DNA of 64,000 nucleotides from Undibacterium sp049340185 (lineage in GTDB: Bacteria > Pseudomonadota > Gammaproteobacteria > Burkholderiales > Burkholderiaceae_D), in contig NZ_JBMPPC010000001.1 in NCBI RefSeq assembly GCF_049340185.1, forward strand, positions 744,001-808,000, written 5' to 3'. The translations under genes and the position numbers were made by a program. Below, one piece after another: positions 54,422-63,600 of the stretch. The notes under the pieces are model-generated. The model worked only from the letters and a program-made list of their open reading frames with translations. It did no database searches and had not been told where the DNA came from. Within the stretch, counting starts at the first letter, position 1, and every line of letters begins with the position of its first letter.

Positions 54422-55561
54422 ATGGATTTCAGCTTAACTCAAGAACAGCAGCAATTTGCCGATGCGATCAAACGCTGGGTCGCCAAAGATTATAATTTTG
54501 AACACCGCAAAAAAATCATCGAATCACCAGAAGGCGTATCGGATAGCGCTTGGGCTGCGCTGGCAGAATTAGGCGCCATGGCACTGCCGATCCCTGAAGA
54601 TCAGGGCGGCTTTAACGGTAATGCGATTGACATGATGATCGTGATGCAGGAACTTGGTCGCGGCATCGTCATCGAGCCATATTTTGCCACGGTGTTCGGG
54701 GTAGAATTTTTGAAGCTGGCCGGTACACACACCGGCGTACTGGAACAAGTCGCTGGCGGAGAAATTAAACTCGCTGCCGCCCTGGCAGAAAAACAATCAC
54801 GCCACGACCTGTTTGATATCGCAACAATGGCAACAAAAAATGCTGACGGATTTATTCTGAACGGGACCAAGACTGTCGTTCTGCATGGTGCGCAAGCGGA
54901 TAAGTTGATCGTATCGGCACGCAGCAATGGTGCTCAACGTGACACCGCTGGTATCAGCCTGTTCCTCGTGGATGTCACTAGTGCGGGTATCAGCCGTCGC
55001 GACTATCGCACGATTGATGGTTACCGTGCTGCGGATATCAGTTTCAATCAAGTTCAGGTACCGGCTGGTGCACTCATCGGTGCTGAGTCTGCGGGATGGG
55101 AGATACTCGATGCGGCATCCGACTATGGCGTGACCTTGTTATGCGCTGAAGCGGTTGGTGTGATCGAGGCAATTACCAACGCGACCCTGGAATATCTGAA
55201 AACTCGTCAGCAATTCGGCGTGCCAATTGGTAAATTCCAGGTCTTACAACATCGCATGGCAGAAATGTTTATGGAGATGGAACAAGCGCGCTCGATGGCA
55301 ACATTGGCGGCTGTTAAGGTCTCATCCAGTGATGCAGAAGAACGTCGCCGCACTGTCTCAGCAGCCAAAGCACGGGTCGGTCAAGCTGCGCGTTTTGTCG
55401 GTCAAAATGCGGTGCAGCTACATGGTGGCATGGGTGTGACGAACGAATTGCCAGCAGCGCATATGTTTAAACGATTGACCATTATCGAGCTGTCACTGGG
55501 CGATACGGATCATCATCTGGCACGTTTTGTAGCGCAGCCAGGCTTCAAAAAAGCGGCATAA
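54422..55561 (+). CDS. Acyl-CoA dehydrogenase, small-type subunit
   Basis: A 379-residue acyl-CoA dehydrogenase (PimD type) that probably pairs with the product of the preceding gene. Visible are FSLTQEQQQFADAIKRWVAKDY, LPIPEDQGGFNGNAIDMMIVMQELGRG, SDYGVTLLCAEAVGVIEAI, YLKTRQQFGVPIGKFQVLQHRMAEMFMEMEQARS and QLHGGMGVTNELPAAHMFKRL. Such unequal pairs form heteromeric enzymes in sterol, pimelate and branched-acid breakdown. The actual substrate is not readable. Confidence 0.92.
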   Translation: MDFSLTQEQQQFADAIKRWVAKDYNFEHRKKIIESPEGVSDSAWAALAELGAMALPIPEDQGGFNGNAIDMMIVMQELGRGIVIEPYFATVFGVEFLKLAGTHTGVLEQVAGGEIKLAAALAEKQSRHDLFDIATMATKNADGFILNGTKTVVLHGAQADKLIVSARSNGAQRDTAGISLFLVDVTSAGISRRDYRTIDGYRAADISFNQVQVPAGALIGAESAGWEILDAASDYGVTLLCAEAVGVIEAITNATLEYLKTRQQFGVPIGKFQVLQHRMAEMFMEMEQARSMATLAAVKVSSSDAEERRRTVSAAKARVGQAARFVGQNAVQLHGGMGVTNELPAAHMFKRLTIIELSLGDTDHHLARFVAQPGFKKAA

Positions 55562-55594
55562 ACAGCAAGAACTAAGTAACAAAACCCTGAGTAC

Positions 55595-55647
55595 CGGTCA
55601 TCAACAAGCACGCACTGCTCCTTGTGTACCTGCATTGTTGATGACCG
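55595..55647. repeat. Perfect 13-bp inverted repeat before the first MaoC gene
   Basis: CGGTCATCAACAA (55595-55607) and TTGTTGATGACCG (55635-55647) pair perfectly around a 27-base loop. No T-run follows. It lies 34 bases after the dehydrogenase stop and about 100 before the MaoC start, so it could be an operator, an RNA-stabilising stem or an attenuator. Confidence 0.7.
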
Positions 55648-55745
55648 TTGCAACCCATGCTTGCATCCAGTTTTTGTAATTACTCTCGCACTATCTCGTA
55701 CTATCCTTCGCAACATCTCTTGCAGTATCAAACGAGGAGACGCAC

Positions 55746-56210
55746 ATGACAGCAAAAACCTATCAATGGTATTTCGAAGATTTTATTCCTGGCAGCGTCA
55801 TTGAATTAGGCCAGCGCACACTTGGCGAAACCGAGATAATCGACTTCGCAAGACAATTTGATCCCCAGCCTTTTCACATCGACAAAGAAGCCGCCGCTCA
55901 TTCTATTTTTGGTGGTGTGATCGCTAGCGGCTGGCACACCTGCGGCATCATTATGCGTATGGTCGTTGATGGGTTTCTCAACGACTCGGCCAGTATGGGA
56001 TCGCCGGGCTTAGAAGAAGTACGCTGGATTTTGCCTGTACGACCAGGGGATACTCTGACCGTCAGTGCAGAAACATTGGAAAGTCGTCCATCGACTTCCA
56101 AGCCAGACCGCGGTGTAGTCATCACTTTATGGAAAGCCATCAATCAAGATGGCAAACTGGTCTGCACCATCAAAGGCATGGGTATGTTTGGCCGTCGTCC
56201 TGCTGCATAA
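55746..56210 (+). CDS. MaoC-like dehydratase
   Basis: A 154-residue hot-dog-fold enoyl-CoA hydratase-like protein. It opens YQWYFEDFIPGSVIELGQRTL, and the hydratase-2 motif D.QPFHIDKEAAAHSIFGGVIASGWHTCG carries the Asp-His pair. GGAGACGCAC precedes the ATG. It lies in the acyl-CoA dehydrogenase cluster, so it probably hydrates the enoyl-CoA those enzymes make. Confidence 0.9.
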   Translation: MTAKTYQWYFEDFIPGSVIELGQRTLGETEIIDFARQFDPQPFHIDKEAAAHSIFGGVIASGWHTCGIIMRMVVDGFLNDSASMGSPGLEEVRWILPVRPGDTLTVSAETLESRPSTSKPDRGVVITLWKAINQDGKLVCTIKGMGMFGRRPAA

Positions 56211-56234
56211 ACTAATCATCATCACGGAGACAAA

Positions 56235-56687
56235 ATGCGTGAAATACACAATTTAACAGAACTCAAATCCCTGGTCGGTCAGGATGTTGCGACCTCAGAC
56301 TGGGTAGAAATAAGCCAGCAAAGAATTAATACGTTTGCCGAGGCGACCGGCGACTTGCAGTGGATTCATATTGATGTAGAACGCAGCAAACGCGAATCAC
56401 CGTTTGGTGGCCCGATTGCACATGGCTTCCTGACTTTATCCCTACTACCGATGCTGATGCAAAACGCAATCACGATGAGCGACGTCAAGATGGGCGTGAA
56501 CTACGGCCTGAATAAAGTACGCTTCGTATCCCCCGTTCCGGCAGGCAGCAGAGTCCGTGCCAAAATGCATTTGCTCAGTGTAGAAGATATCAAGGACGGT
56601 GCCCAAATGACTTGGGAAGTCACGATAGAACGCGAAGGCAGTGATAAACCAGCCTGCGTTGCTGAATCAATTTCGCGCCGGTATTGA
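56235..56687 (+). CDS. MaoC-like (R)-specific enoyl-CoA hydratase
   Basis: A 150-residue hot-dog protein with the motif TGDLQWIHIDVERSKRESPFGGPIAHGFLTLSLLP, containing catalytic Asp and His, then GVNYGLNKVRFVSPVPAGSRVRA. It matches NodN/MaoC-type enoyl-CoA hydratases. It starts 24 bases after the first MaoC gene, with GGAGACAAA before the ATG. Confidence 0.92.
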   Translation: MREIHNLTELKSLVGQDVATSDWVEISQQRINTFAEATGDLQWIHIDVERSKRESPFGGPIAHGFLTLSLLPMLMQNAITMSDVKMGVNYGLNKVRFVSPVPAGSRVRAKMHLLSVEDIKDGAQMTWEVTIEREGSDKPACVAESISRRY

Positions 56688-57055
56688 GCCGATGTCGACA
56701 ATCCTAGGTCCGCAATACTGACGTATTGCCAGGCCGAGGCTACCAACTCTGTTTGGAGTGCCGTCTTGATTAAAGGATTTTTATACATCCCTTAAAAAAA
56801 TATGCAGAATTCGTAGCATCCGCAATATCCATGCGCCTTGCAGAGCATTAATGGCTTGAGAGGCTCATGGATAGTGCGGATTCAATTTCAAAAGCGTCTA
56901 AAATTCTTTATTCGACATTTTATGAACCGCCTATTCCTGGCCTTTCCCTATGCCTCCGCATCTCTGCGGTGAGGCATGACAAGTGATAGCACGTTAAGCA
57001 GACAGACAATTTTGCCCATCAAGAGTCAGGTCAATCGTCATATCAACCGCCCTCT
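56688..57055. other. 368-base gap with inverted repeats between convergent genes
   Basis: It contains GCAATAC-TGAC-GTATTGC (56712-56729), and a 16-bp inverted repeat ATCCGCAATATCCATG / CATGGATAGTGCGGAT (56818-56833 and 56866-56881, one mismatch, 32-base loop). A TGCCTCCGCATCTCTGCGGTGAGGCA palindrome lies near 56950. No gene is seen. Confidence 0.6.
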
Positions 57056-58141
57056 TTAATAAAACTTAATGGCATACACTGGCGGCAAATAAGCAGCAAC
57101 TTGCTGCCATTCGTCACCTGCATTCTCGCTGCACCAGACGTTGCCTGTCGTCGACGCCATCAACAAAGTTTTGCCATCATCGGCAACGATCAATCCGTGG
57201 CGATAAATCAAATCATAACAATCCTGCTGCGGGAGACCATTACTCAAAACCTCAAATGTCTTACCGCCGTCACGCGTACGTGTGACAGACAAAGCACCGC
57301 CTTTAGGCACTCTTCTCTGATCTGCCTCCGCTGGCGCAAACCAGGCGGTATCAGGCTGGCACGGACTAGCAGCCACCGCAAAACCAAAATCAGAAACACC
57401 GTCGGGCGTCATTATTTGCTGCCAGCTCGCAGCATTATTCTCTGAACGCCAGATGCCGTTATGATGCTGACACCACAAAATATCCGGTGCAACCGGACAG
57501 CGTGCCAGCAAGTGTGGATCCTGAACGTTTTCACTATCCGCCAGCTCAGGTGGCATATAGCTTGCCTGCATGCCTTTTGCCGTCAGAGCCCAGTTTGCTC
57601 CACCATCACGTGTCTGCCACACGCCACCGCAAGAGATTCCGATGACAACATGCTGGCTGTGACGTGGATCGACGCAAATCGAATGAATACCGGGCACGTC
57701 GTAACCACCGCCAAACCATTCTTTACGTCCCGGCTGATCCCACAATGAGCGCATTAACTCCCAGCTGTTACCCCGATCGGTGGAACGAAATAAACCACCG
57801 GGCAAAGTACCTGCCCACAAGACGCCAGGCTCATCAGCACCACCGGCGACCAGTGACCAGATCAGCTTCAGTTTCCATTCAACCTCGCCTTGCGGCCGGG
57901 TCAATTGCTCGGGATAAGCCGGGACCGCAATCTCCGTCCATTCAGCCAGATCAGAATCACGCCGGTGCAGCTTAACCCCAAAATGTCCTAAATTTAATGC
58001 CGCATACAAAGCGCCGTCACGTTGATCATGCAGGCACATACTCACTGGCTCACCGAGAAAACTGATGTCACCCAGTTGCCAGCCAGCGTCTGTACGGACC
58101 AGATCAAACAAACCTTTGCGCGTTGCAATCATCGCTTTCAT
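57056..58141 (-). CDS. BNR-repeat beta-propeller protein (sialidase-like fold)
   Basis: A protein of about 361 residues with BNR/Asp-box repeats: SxDxGxxW-type units are seen at STDRGNSWELM, TRDGGANWALT, SENNAASWQQI, TRDGGKTFEVL and SENAGDEWQQV. This gives a six- or seven-bladed propeller. No signal peptide is present, so a true sialidase role is unlikely. The start codon ATG 58141 is set by a strong GGAGG overlapping the last Gly codons of the upstream MoaD-like gene. Propellers of this type are regularly encoded beside MoaD/ThiS-like genes. Function unknown. Confidence 0.83.
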   Translation of the reverse strand: MKAMIATRKGLFDLVRTDAGWQLGDISFLGEPVSMCLHDQRDGALYAALNLGHFGVKLHRRDSDLAEWTEIAVPAYPEQLTRPQGEVEWKLKLIWSLVAGGADEPGVLWAGTLPGGLFRSTDRGNSWELMRSLWDQPGRKEWFGGGYDVPGIHSICVDPRHSQHVVIGISCGGVWQTRDGGANWALTAKGMQASYMPPELADSENVQDPHLLARCPVAPDILWCQHHNGIWRSENNAASWQQIMTPDGVSDFGFAVAASPCQPDTAWFAPAEADQRRVPKGGALSVTRTRDGGKTFEVLSNGLPQQDCYDLIYRHGLIVADDGKTLLMASTTGNVWCSENAGDEWQQVAAYLPPVYAIKFY

Positions 58142-58143
58142 GA

Positions 58144-58413
58144 TCAACCTCCAGAGAGAGCCTGCAAAACATACACGCGACTATCCGACAATAACGTGTC
58201 GTCCAGACGCTGACGGTCAAGTACTCGCCTGCCATCAATAAAAATCACGACATGCAGGCGCAGATGCCCTTGCTCGTCCAGTACATATTCACGTAATCGG
58301 GGATTTATTGTAAATGCAAAGTCTAATGCATCACGCAATTGGTAAGCGGGGGTATCCACTTCAGGCACCTCGGTAAACCGACTGAGCTGTTGAGTGAAAA
58401 CCAATGTAGCCAT
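58144..58413 (-). CDS. MoaD/ThiS-family beta-grasp protein ending in Gly-Gly
   Basis: An 89-residue ubiquitin-like protein: ATLVFTQQLSRFTEVPEVDTPAYQLRDALDFAF, then LHVVIFIDGRRVLDRQRLDDTLLSDSRVYVLQALSGG. The exposed C-terminal Gly-Gly is the hallmark of sulfur carriers (MoaD, ThiS) and of protein-conjugating relatives. No moaE, thiG or E1-like gene is next to it, so the pathway is open. It is followed after 2 bases by the propeller gene and preceded after 7 bases by the CYTH gene. Confidence 0.85.
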   Translation of the reverse strand: MATLVFTQQLSRFTEVPEVDTPAYQLRDALDFAFTINPRLREYVLDEQGHLRLHVVIFIDGRRVLDRQRLDDTLLSDSRVYVLQALSGG

Positions 58414-58420
58414 GATTAGA

Positions 58421-58894
58421 TTAAGATTTAGGCCACAGGCAAAACGGATACTTCAGAAGATTCGCATTCGCATAGCGATGATCGTGACTGACCTCTGCGC
58501 CAAGCCATGCCGGACGCGCAAATTCCTGTGCCTCGGATTGCAGCTCAACCTCAGCAACAACCAATCCGGCATTATCGCCAAGGAACTCATCAACCTCCCA
58601 GATCAAACCATCGTAAGCGATACGGTAGCGGAATTTTTCGATCAAAGGTTGTGCGCACAATCCGGCCAATAATTCTTTTGCGTCAGCGACGGGGATAGGA
58701 TATTCCCATTCTCCGCGAGAAATACCTTCTGTCTTGCCCTTGATCGTCATCACCGCATGTTCACCCTCGATGCGCACACGCACAATGCGCCCGGGGTCAG
58801 CGCAAATATAGCCCTGGCATAGATGAACGCCCTGCCCTTGCTGCTTCCAGTTCTGATTCACTACCAGAAATTTACGTTCTATTTCTATGCCCAT
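58421..58894 (-). CDS. CYTH-domain (triphosphate tunnel) protein
   Basis: About 157 residues of the CYTH fold, which binds triphosphates (inorganic triphosphatase, class IV adenylate cyclase, thiamine triphosphatase). The start motif GIEIERKFLV carries the ExExK signature, followed by VRVRIEGEHAVMTIKGKTEG and WEVDEFLG..AGLVVAEVEL. The ATG at 58894 is chosen over a GTG at 58906. It lies in the four-gene operon with the beta-grasp protein. Confidence 0.9.
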   Translation of the reverse strand: MGIEIERKFLVVNQNWKQQGQGVHLCQGYICADPGRIVRVRIEGEHAVMTIKGKTEGISRGEWEYPIPVADAKELLAGLCAQPLIEKFRYRIAYDGLIWEVDEFLGDNAGLVVAEVELQSEAQEFARPAWLGAEVSHDHRYANANLLKYPFCLWPKS

Positions 58895-58929
58895 GCTGTG
58901 CGTCACCAGTTTGCTTAGTACGTAGGTTA

Positions 58930-60060
58930 TTAATTGATCTGGTTCAGTGAGGTCAAGATCGGCTGCAACATCGCCTCCCCCAGCTTCATGCTGCGCGCGC
59001 CATCCCAGCCGACTTCTATATCCGGCAAGTTGGCATTGTCTTTAAATGGCAATTCCAAAGTGAGCGACACACACTTGAAGGTATGGCCGATGTACTTGGA
59101 TGCCAGCTTCAGGACATCTTCATTGTACTTGCTTGCTTCATAGCCAAACTTAGTTTGAAAATCCGGACTTGCCGCGACGAAACTATCCACAAACGCTTGT
59201 TGTTCGGCAGCCTGTTTTTCGCTGAAGCCATCAAGCATTTCACTACCGGCAACGAAGACATAAGGCAAAGCCTCGTCGCCATGAATATCCAGAAACAGAT
59301 CGCAGCCAACTTCATGGATTTTATTCTTCACATGAAAAACTTCAGGGCTTGTTTCCAGCGATGGCGTCATCCATTCACGATTCAGGTTGGCACCCGCAGC
59401 ATTCGTGCGCAGATTACCGCGTACGGAACCATCAGGATTCATATTCGGCACAATATATAACACTGCCTGATCCAGAATACGGCGGGCGATTGGATTTGCC
59501 ACATCAATCAATGCGTTCAGAGTACCTTCGACCAGCCATTCCGCCATCGTTTCACCAGGATGCTGACGCGCAATGATCCAGACTTTTTTCCTGGCAGCAG
59601 GATCGCCGACAACCACCATATTCAGATCTCGACCATCGACTGTGCTGCCGAGATCCTCAACCTGCACCAGTGGCGACTGCTCAACACTACCCAGCACAGC
59701 CAGATGACGCTCCCAGCTGTACGGTTCGAAATACGCATAATAGACACTATCAAATTCTGGCGAATGACTGATGGTCATTACCTTGCCGTCAAACTCAGTA
59801 TCGACACGGAACCAATTCTCACGATCATAGCTCGCTACCGCCTGGTAGTTTTCCCAGCCGGCAGGATAAGTTGACTCGCCAGCGTTCAGAATATGCATCA
59901 CTACATCTTGATCACGTGCGCCTTGTAAGCGGAAATAAAACCATTGTGCAATATCAGCATGAGAATCTTTACGCAACTTCAATTCAATCGCATCTGCTTG
60001 CATCGCTTTAACAACCTCAATCGCACCCGCATCGAAATTTTGACTAATTTTGATAGACAT
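58930..60060 (-). CDS. M14 zinc carboxypeptidase, cytosolic carboxypeptidase-like
   Basis: A 376-residue M14 metallocarboxypeptidase with an N-terminal beta domain (about residues 1-125, IAQWFYFRLQG) characteristic of the CCP/AGBL branch. Zinc ligands are His167 and Glu170 in RQHPGETMAEW and His260 in FLDIHGD. NPDG and NLNREW form the substrate pocket, and the catalytic Glu lies in LTLELPFKDN. Eukaryotic CCPs trim C-terminal glutamates from proteins; the bacterial substrates are unknown. No signal peptide. It is the first gene of the operon. Confidence 0.92.
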   Translation of the reverse strand: MSIKISQNFDAGAIEVVKAMQADAIELKLRKDSHADIAQWFYFRLQGARDQDVVMHILNAGESTYPAGWENYQAVASYDRENWFRVDTEFDGKVMTISHSPEFDSVYYAYFEPYSWERHLAVLGSVEQSPLVQVEDLGSTVDGRDLNMVVVGDPAARKKVWIIARQHPGETMAEWLVEGTLNALIDVANPIARRILDQAVLYIVPNMNPDGSVRGNLRTNAAGANLNREWMTPSLETSPEVFHVKNKIHEVGCDLFLDIHGDEALPYVFVAGSEMLDGFSEKQAAEQQAFVDSFVAASPDFQTKFGYEASKYNEDVLKLASKYIGHTFKCVSLTLELPFKDNANLPDIEVGWDGARSMKLGEAMLQPILTSLNQIN

Positions 60061-60282
60061 ATGTTGCTCAGTTCTTTCTGATCCAGAATTATTTTTCTGT
60101 GTCGGCTAGTTTGGGATAGCCGCAACCCGCAGGTGCGGCAATAAGAACAATATTGTCACAGGTTTTATACGATTGTGAAAATAATTTAGTCATTTTTACG
60201 CTTTAAAGATACTAAATCCCTGGAGAATCTACAAAGTGTCGATAGAGACGTAATCAGGGAATTTATTGGTCTGTCGGGCAAT

Positions 60283-60315
60283 AAAAAAGGCTTACAGAAA
60301 AATCTGTAAGCCTTT
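60283..60315 (-). terminator. Terminator of the tRNA-Pro gene
   Basis: AAAGGCTTACAGA (60286-60298) and TCTGTAAGCCTTT (60303-60315) form a perfect 13-bp stem. On the minus strand it ends in a T-run, 10 bases after the CCA end of the tRNA. Confidence 0.85.
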
Positions 60316-60324
60316 GATATTTAT

Positions 60325-60376
60325 TGGTCGGGACGGCAAGATTCGAACTTGCGACCCCGTGCACCCCATGCAGGGA
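60325..60376 (-). pseudogene. 3' fragment of tRNA-Pro(GGG), probable attachment site (attL)
   Basis: On the minus strand this reads as the 3' part of a tRNA ending CCGTCCCGACCA. The T arm GCAAG-TTCGAAT-CTTGC is perfect. The anticodon loop ATGGGGT gives anticodon GGG for proline. The 5' half (acceptor strand and D arm) is missing, and the anticodon stem no longer pairs fully (CCTGC against GCACG). Homology therefore stops within the anticodon stem-loop, the usual crossover zone of tRNA-targeting integrases. The host terminator stays on the left, and the element lies to the right. An intact tRNA-Pro is expected at the far end of the element. Confidence 0.8.
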
Positions 60377-60498
60377 TACAATACGCCCAATAACTACTAT
60401 CCATGCGGCTTTTAACTTTAGTACGTTCAATATACAGTAGTGAAATAAATCTACTCTAGCCCCGAGACTTTGAGTTAGCAGGGTTGATATTAAACGCT

Positions 60499-60657
60499 TT
60501 ACCAGGTCACGAACAGCAAAATCACGCTAGTACATGAGCCAATGAAGCCGATGGACCATACAACGAATCCCATCACACTTGCATAAAAGTTACGCGCATA
60601 TTTATCCATCCAAAAGCCCAAGGCGCAGATCAGGCCGAATACGATCAGGTGCGCCAT
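60499..60657 (-). CDS. Small two-helix membrane protein of the element
   Basis: A 52-residue protein: MAHLIVFGLICALGFWMDKY, a basic turn ARNFY, then a second hydrophobic segment ASVMGFVVWSIGFIGSCTSVILLFVTW. Its ATG overlaps the TAA stop of the giant upstream gene (TAATG), so it is translationally coupled. It could be a holin-like or accessory phage protein. I do not recognise the family. Confidence 0.6.
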   Translation of the reverse strand: MAHLIVFGLICALGFWMDKYARNFYASVMGFVVWSIGFIGSCTSVILLFVTW

Positions 60658-63600
60658 TATTGCGCCCTGAACTTTTCAGCCAGTTCTTTTTTCTTCATCT
60701 GCTGCGAACGTGCTTTTTCGACAAATTCATCATAGGTCATTCCCTTGCGTGAATATTCACGTTTTAGTTTGGCAACGTTATGATCAATCTCCATCATCTC
60801 GGCTTGCAGCTTTTTAGCAGCATTCAGGCGCAACGTATCCTGACCATAGCTGCCAACCTTGACCCCGACCGTATTTAATATTGCCTGACCGGTAGAGAGC
60901 TCACGGCCGAATGCATCGGTACCGCCCGAATTTGCTTTGACAATACTGTCCCAAGAGTGCGTGCCGGGCAAAATCGGTAGATTAGGCGTCATCGACTTAT
61001 ACAGATAATCAAGTGTCTTGGTGACGCGTTCTTTTGCTGTATCGGTATTTTCCGTGATCGCTTGGCCGGTGAACATGGATTTATTCAGGACCAGCTCCCC
61101 CATCAGCGCCATCGGACCACCTGGCAACACGGAAGGCGGCAGCGGAATCGCTGAATTTGATTGCCCCGTATCCACAATATCGCCGACAGGAATGAAGCGT
61201 CGAATATCGAGAAACACCGGCTGATTATGTGAGTCGTTCCATGGCATCCGGACCAGCTTCGGCACCAAGCCCCAGACACGCCCCGCTTTTTCTTCAGGCA
61301 AGTACCGGCGTTCGTCATCCTCATTGCCGCCAGACAGCGCATAGCTAATTGAATTCAACAGCCCTACCAGCATTGCCAGTTTCAATACTTTCCATGGGCG
61401 CTTAGCTACCGTCTCTGCCATCATCGGGATTGCGCGATAACTAAATGCCATGAAAGGGAATGCCGTTGCGCGCAATCCCGCCACCCATGGTGCATTGATA
61501 CTGTAGTCAAGGAAGGATTTACGCGAGACATGCCCGGCGTCCATATCCGTAGCACCGCCCTCCTTTGCCGCCAGCCATGCGGCAAGACGAAATACCTCGT
61601 CCTCCGACTGATACAGGTCAATCAGTGTCGATCCTTCGGTGATGACTGCCTTGCCTGGCTTCGACCCTTTTGCCGCATCCCACGCCGCGCTTAATTCACC
61701 TTGCAGCAGGAATTGCATTGCATTCATGACCCCGACTTGTGCCGCGATGGAATCTGGATCCATGCCAGCTTCTTTTTCCAGCGCCTCAAGCAAAGGCTGA
61801 ATTTGATCTTGCTGCAGTTCTTTACTTGCCCACGTGCCGATATTACCGCCCGAGTCCTGATATCGTCCGATGACCTCCTTCGCAGCCTCACGGTCCGCCA
61901 TCCCCGCGCGCGCAGCGACATTGCCAGCGGTACCGAGCATGCCCTTACCGTCGCGATCATGTGCGGCCAACAGGATTTTTAATGCTTTATGAATATGGCT
62001 GGCAGAGACATCATGCCAGTCAGCCATCACGAAGTTAGTCATCACGTTATTCAGATGCACGGCCGGAGATAACGCTGTTTTACAGGCCTTCCATACTTTT
62101 AGGATCGATGAATAGACATCACCAAACGGCTTGAATGACCCACTACTGATTTGACGAACATCATTCCAGATCGGGCCAGGGATATATTTGCCTGCCAATT
62201 TGCCATATTTGTAGGCATCGGTATCATTCACCTTCGTCTCTGGAATTTTTACCCAGTCGCCAGGCTTGTAGACCGTATTCATCGTACCCAAGCTCAACTC
62301 TTTGGCATCAATCAATTTGCCCGGCACTTGTGTCTCATGCGCTAAGGCATACTTCTTACCTATCCACTCCATATAGCGGCCAACTTCAACGTCATGGATC
62401 ATGCCGTGCAAGGTCTTCGCAATCGCAAAACGGGCTTCATCAATTTCGCCCATTTTTTCACGCTCTTGCTTGGTGAAGTCACGCCACAAGATTGCATTGC
62501 CGCCTTTTGTATCCTGCACCTCATACGTACCAGCCTGATCCCACTCGCTGTATTTTGCAGGGATTGCCTCACCCGCAGGCACATAGACGACTTCTTGCAG
62601 CTTCCCTTTTGGGCGATTCTCGATGCCATCCAGCGGCGTAGTACCTTCACCCGAAGGCGCATGTTTTTCCAGACGGATGAATGACTCCCCCTTGAGCTGC
62701 TTATCAGCTTGCCCCTCCTTCAGCTTACGATTCCACCATTCCGGCGCCGTATTTTGGATTGATGACATCGGCACCGATTCAGACAGCCCACGACCTTTAT
62801 ACTGATCACCCATGATCGCAATTGCCCGTGCACGCCTCTTGGCTTCGCCTTTGTCTTGTTCCAGCGTATGTTTTTCATAGGAGCGATGCAGGTATTCCAT
62901 CTTATTGCGCTCATAAGCTTCGGGCGACAATTGCCCCAGTGAGACTGCTTCTTTCGACAACGAATCAATCATGTTCTTGGCTTCAGCCAGGACTTTGACT
63001 GACTCAGGCGGCAACTGCTTTTCGAGGTAGGCAATGGCCTGTGGATTGCTGTTGCTCATCCATTCGTAGGCAATCCGCGATTCTTCTCGCGTCAATGATG
63101 AGAGCTTGTCGAGCAGATTGCCGACTTTACGTGTCTGTACGTTCATGTGACCAGACAGACCGGCGCGGCGATCTATCACCGCATCAGGCACGCCATAGTC
63201 AGACACAAAACCAGCCTTGACTTGCTCTGGCGTATATCGATCAAGAATGAATGCAGCACCGTTATAGACCGCTGTTGTCGCGCGATCAAGGCCTGTGAGT
63301 TTGGTGACACCTTTGACTAAGGCATCAATAGGAGCGGCAGTTCTTGCCGATGACTGGATTAACTTTTCTGCACGTTCGGCAGGTGTTAGTTTGTCGTCTC
63401 TGATTCTGGAATAGAAGATTTCCTTAGTTCCGCTACCATTCTGATCCACGGCGGACACATGGTCGCGGAGTTGTCCGCTAAGCCGAACCAGTAGTTCGCC
63501 GGGCTTCCGTCCGGTTTGTCCTTGATGTCCTTGGTCTGATAATGCGGATTTGAGGAATGCGTATCGCGCAAGTGTTCCGCTACCAGCCGATACCTTACGC

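Larger units (their letters stand above)
60061..60498. other. Junction between chromosome and integrated element
   Basis: It contains the tRNA-Pro terminator, the tRNA 3' fragment and, right of 60376, AT-rich sequence that belongs to the element. The first 220 bases, beyond the M14 start, hold its presumed promoter region and no gene. Confidence 0.7.

Noticed and set aside
57056..58141. True sialidase
   Set aside because: Only Asp-box repeats are seen; there is no signal peptide, and neither the FRIP motif nor the arginine triad is recognisable.
60325..60480. Complete tRNA-Pro with an intron
   Set aside because: No matching 5' half (acceptor strand and D arm) is found within 300 bases on the proper side.
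5136..60657. CRISPR array
   Set aside because: The dispersed repeats are too few, too long or too far apart, and there are no regularly spaced 25-40-base units or cas genes.
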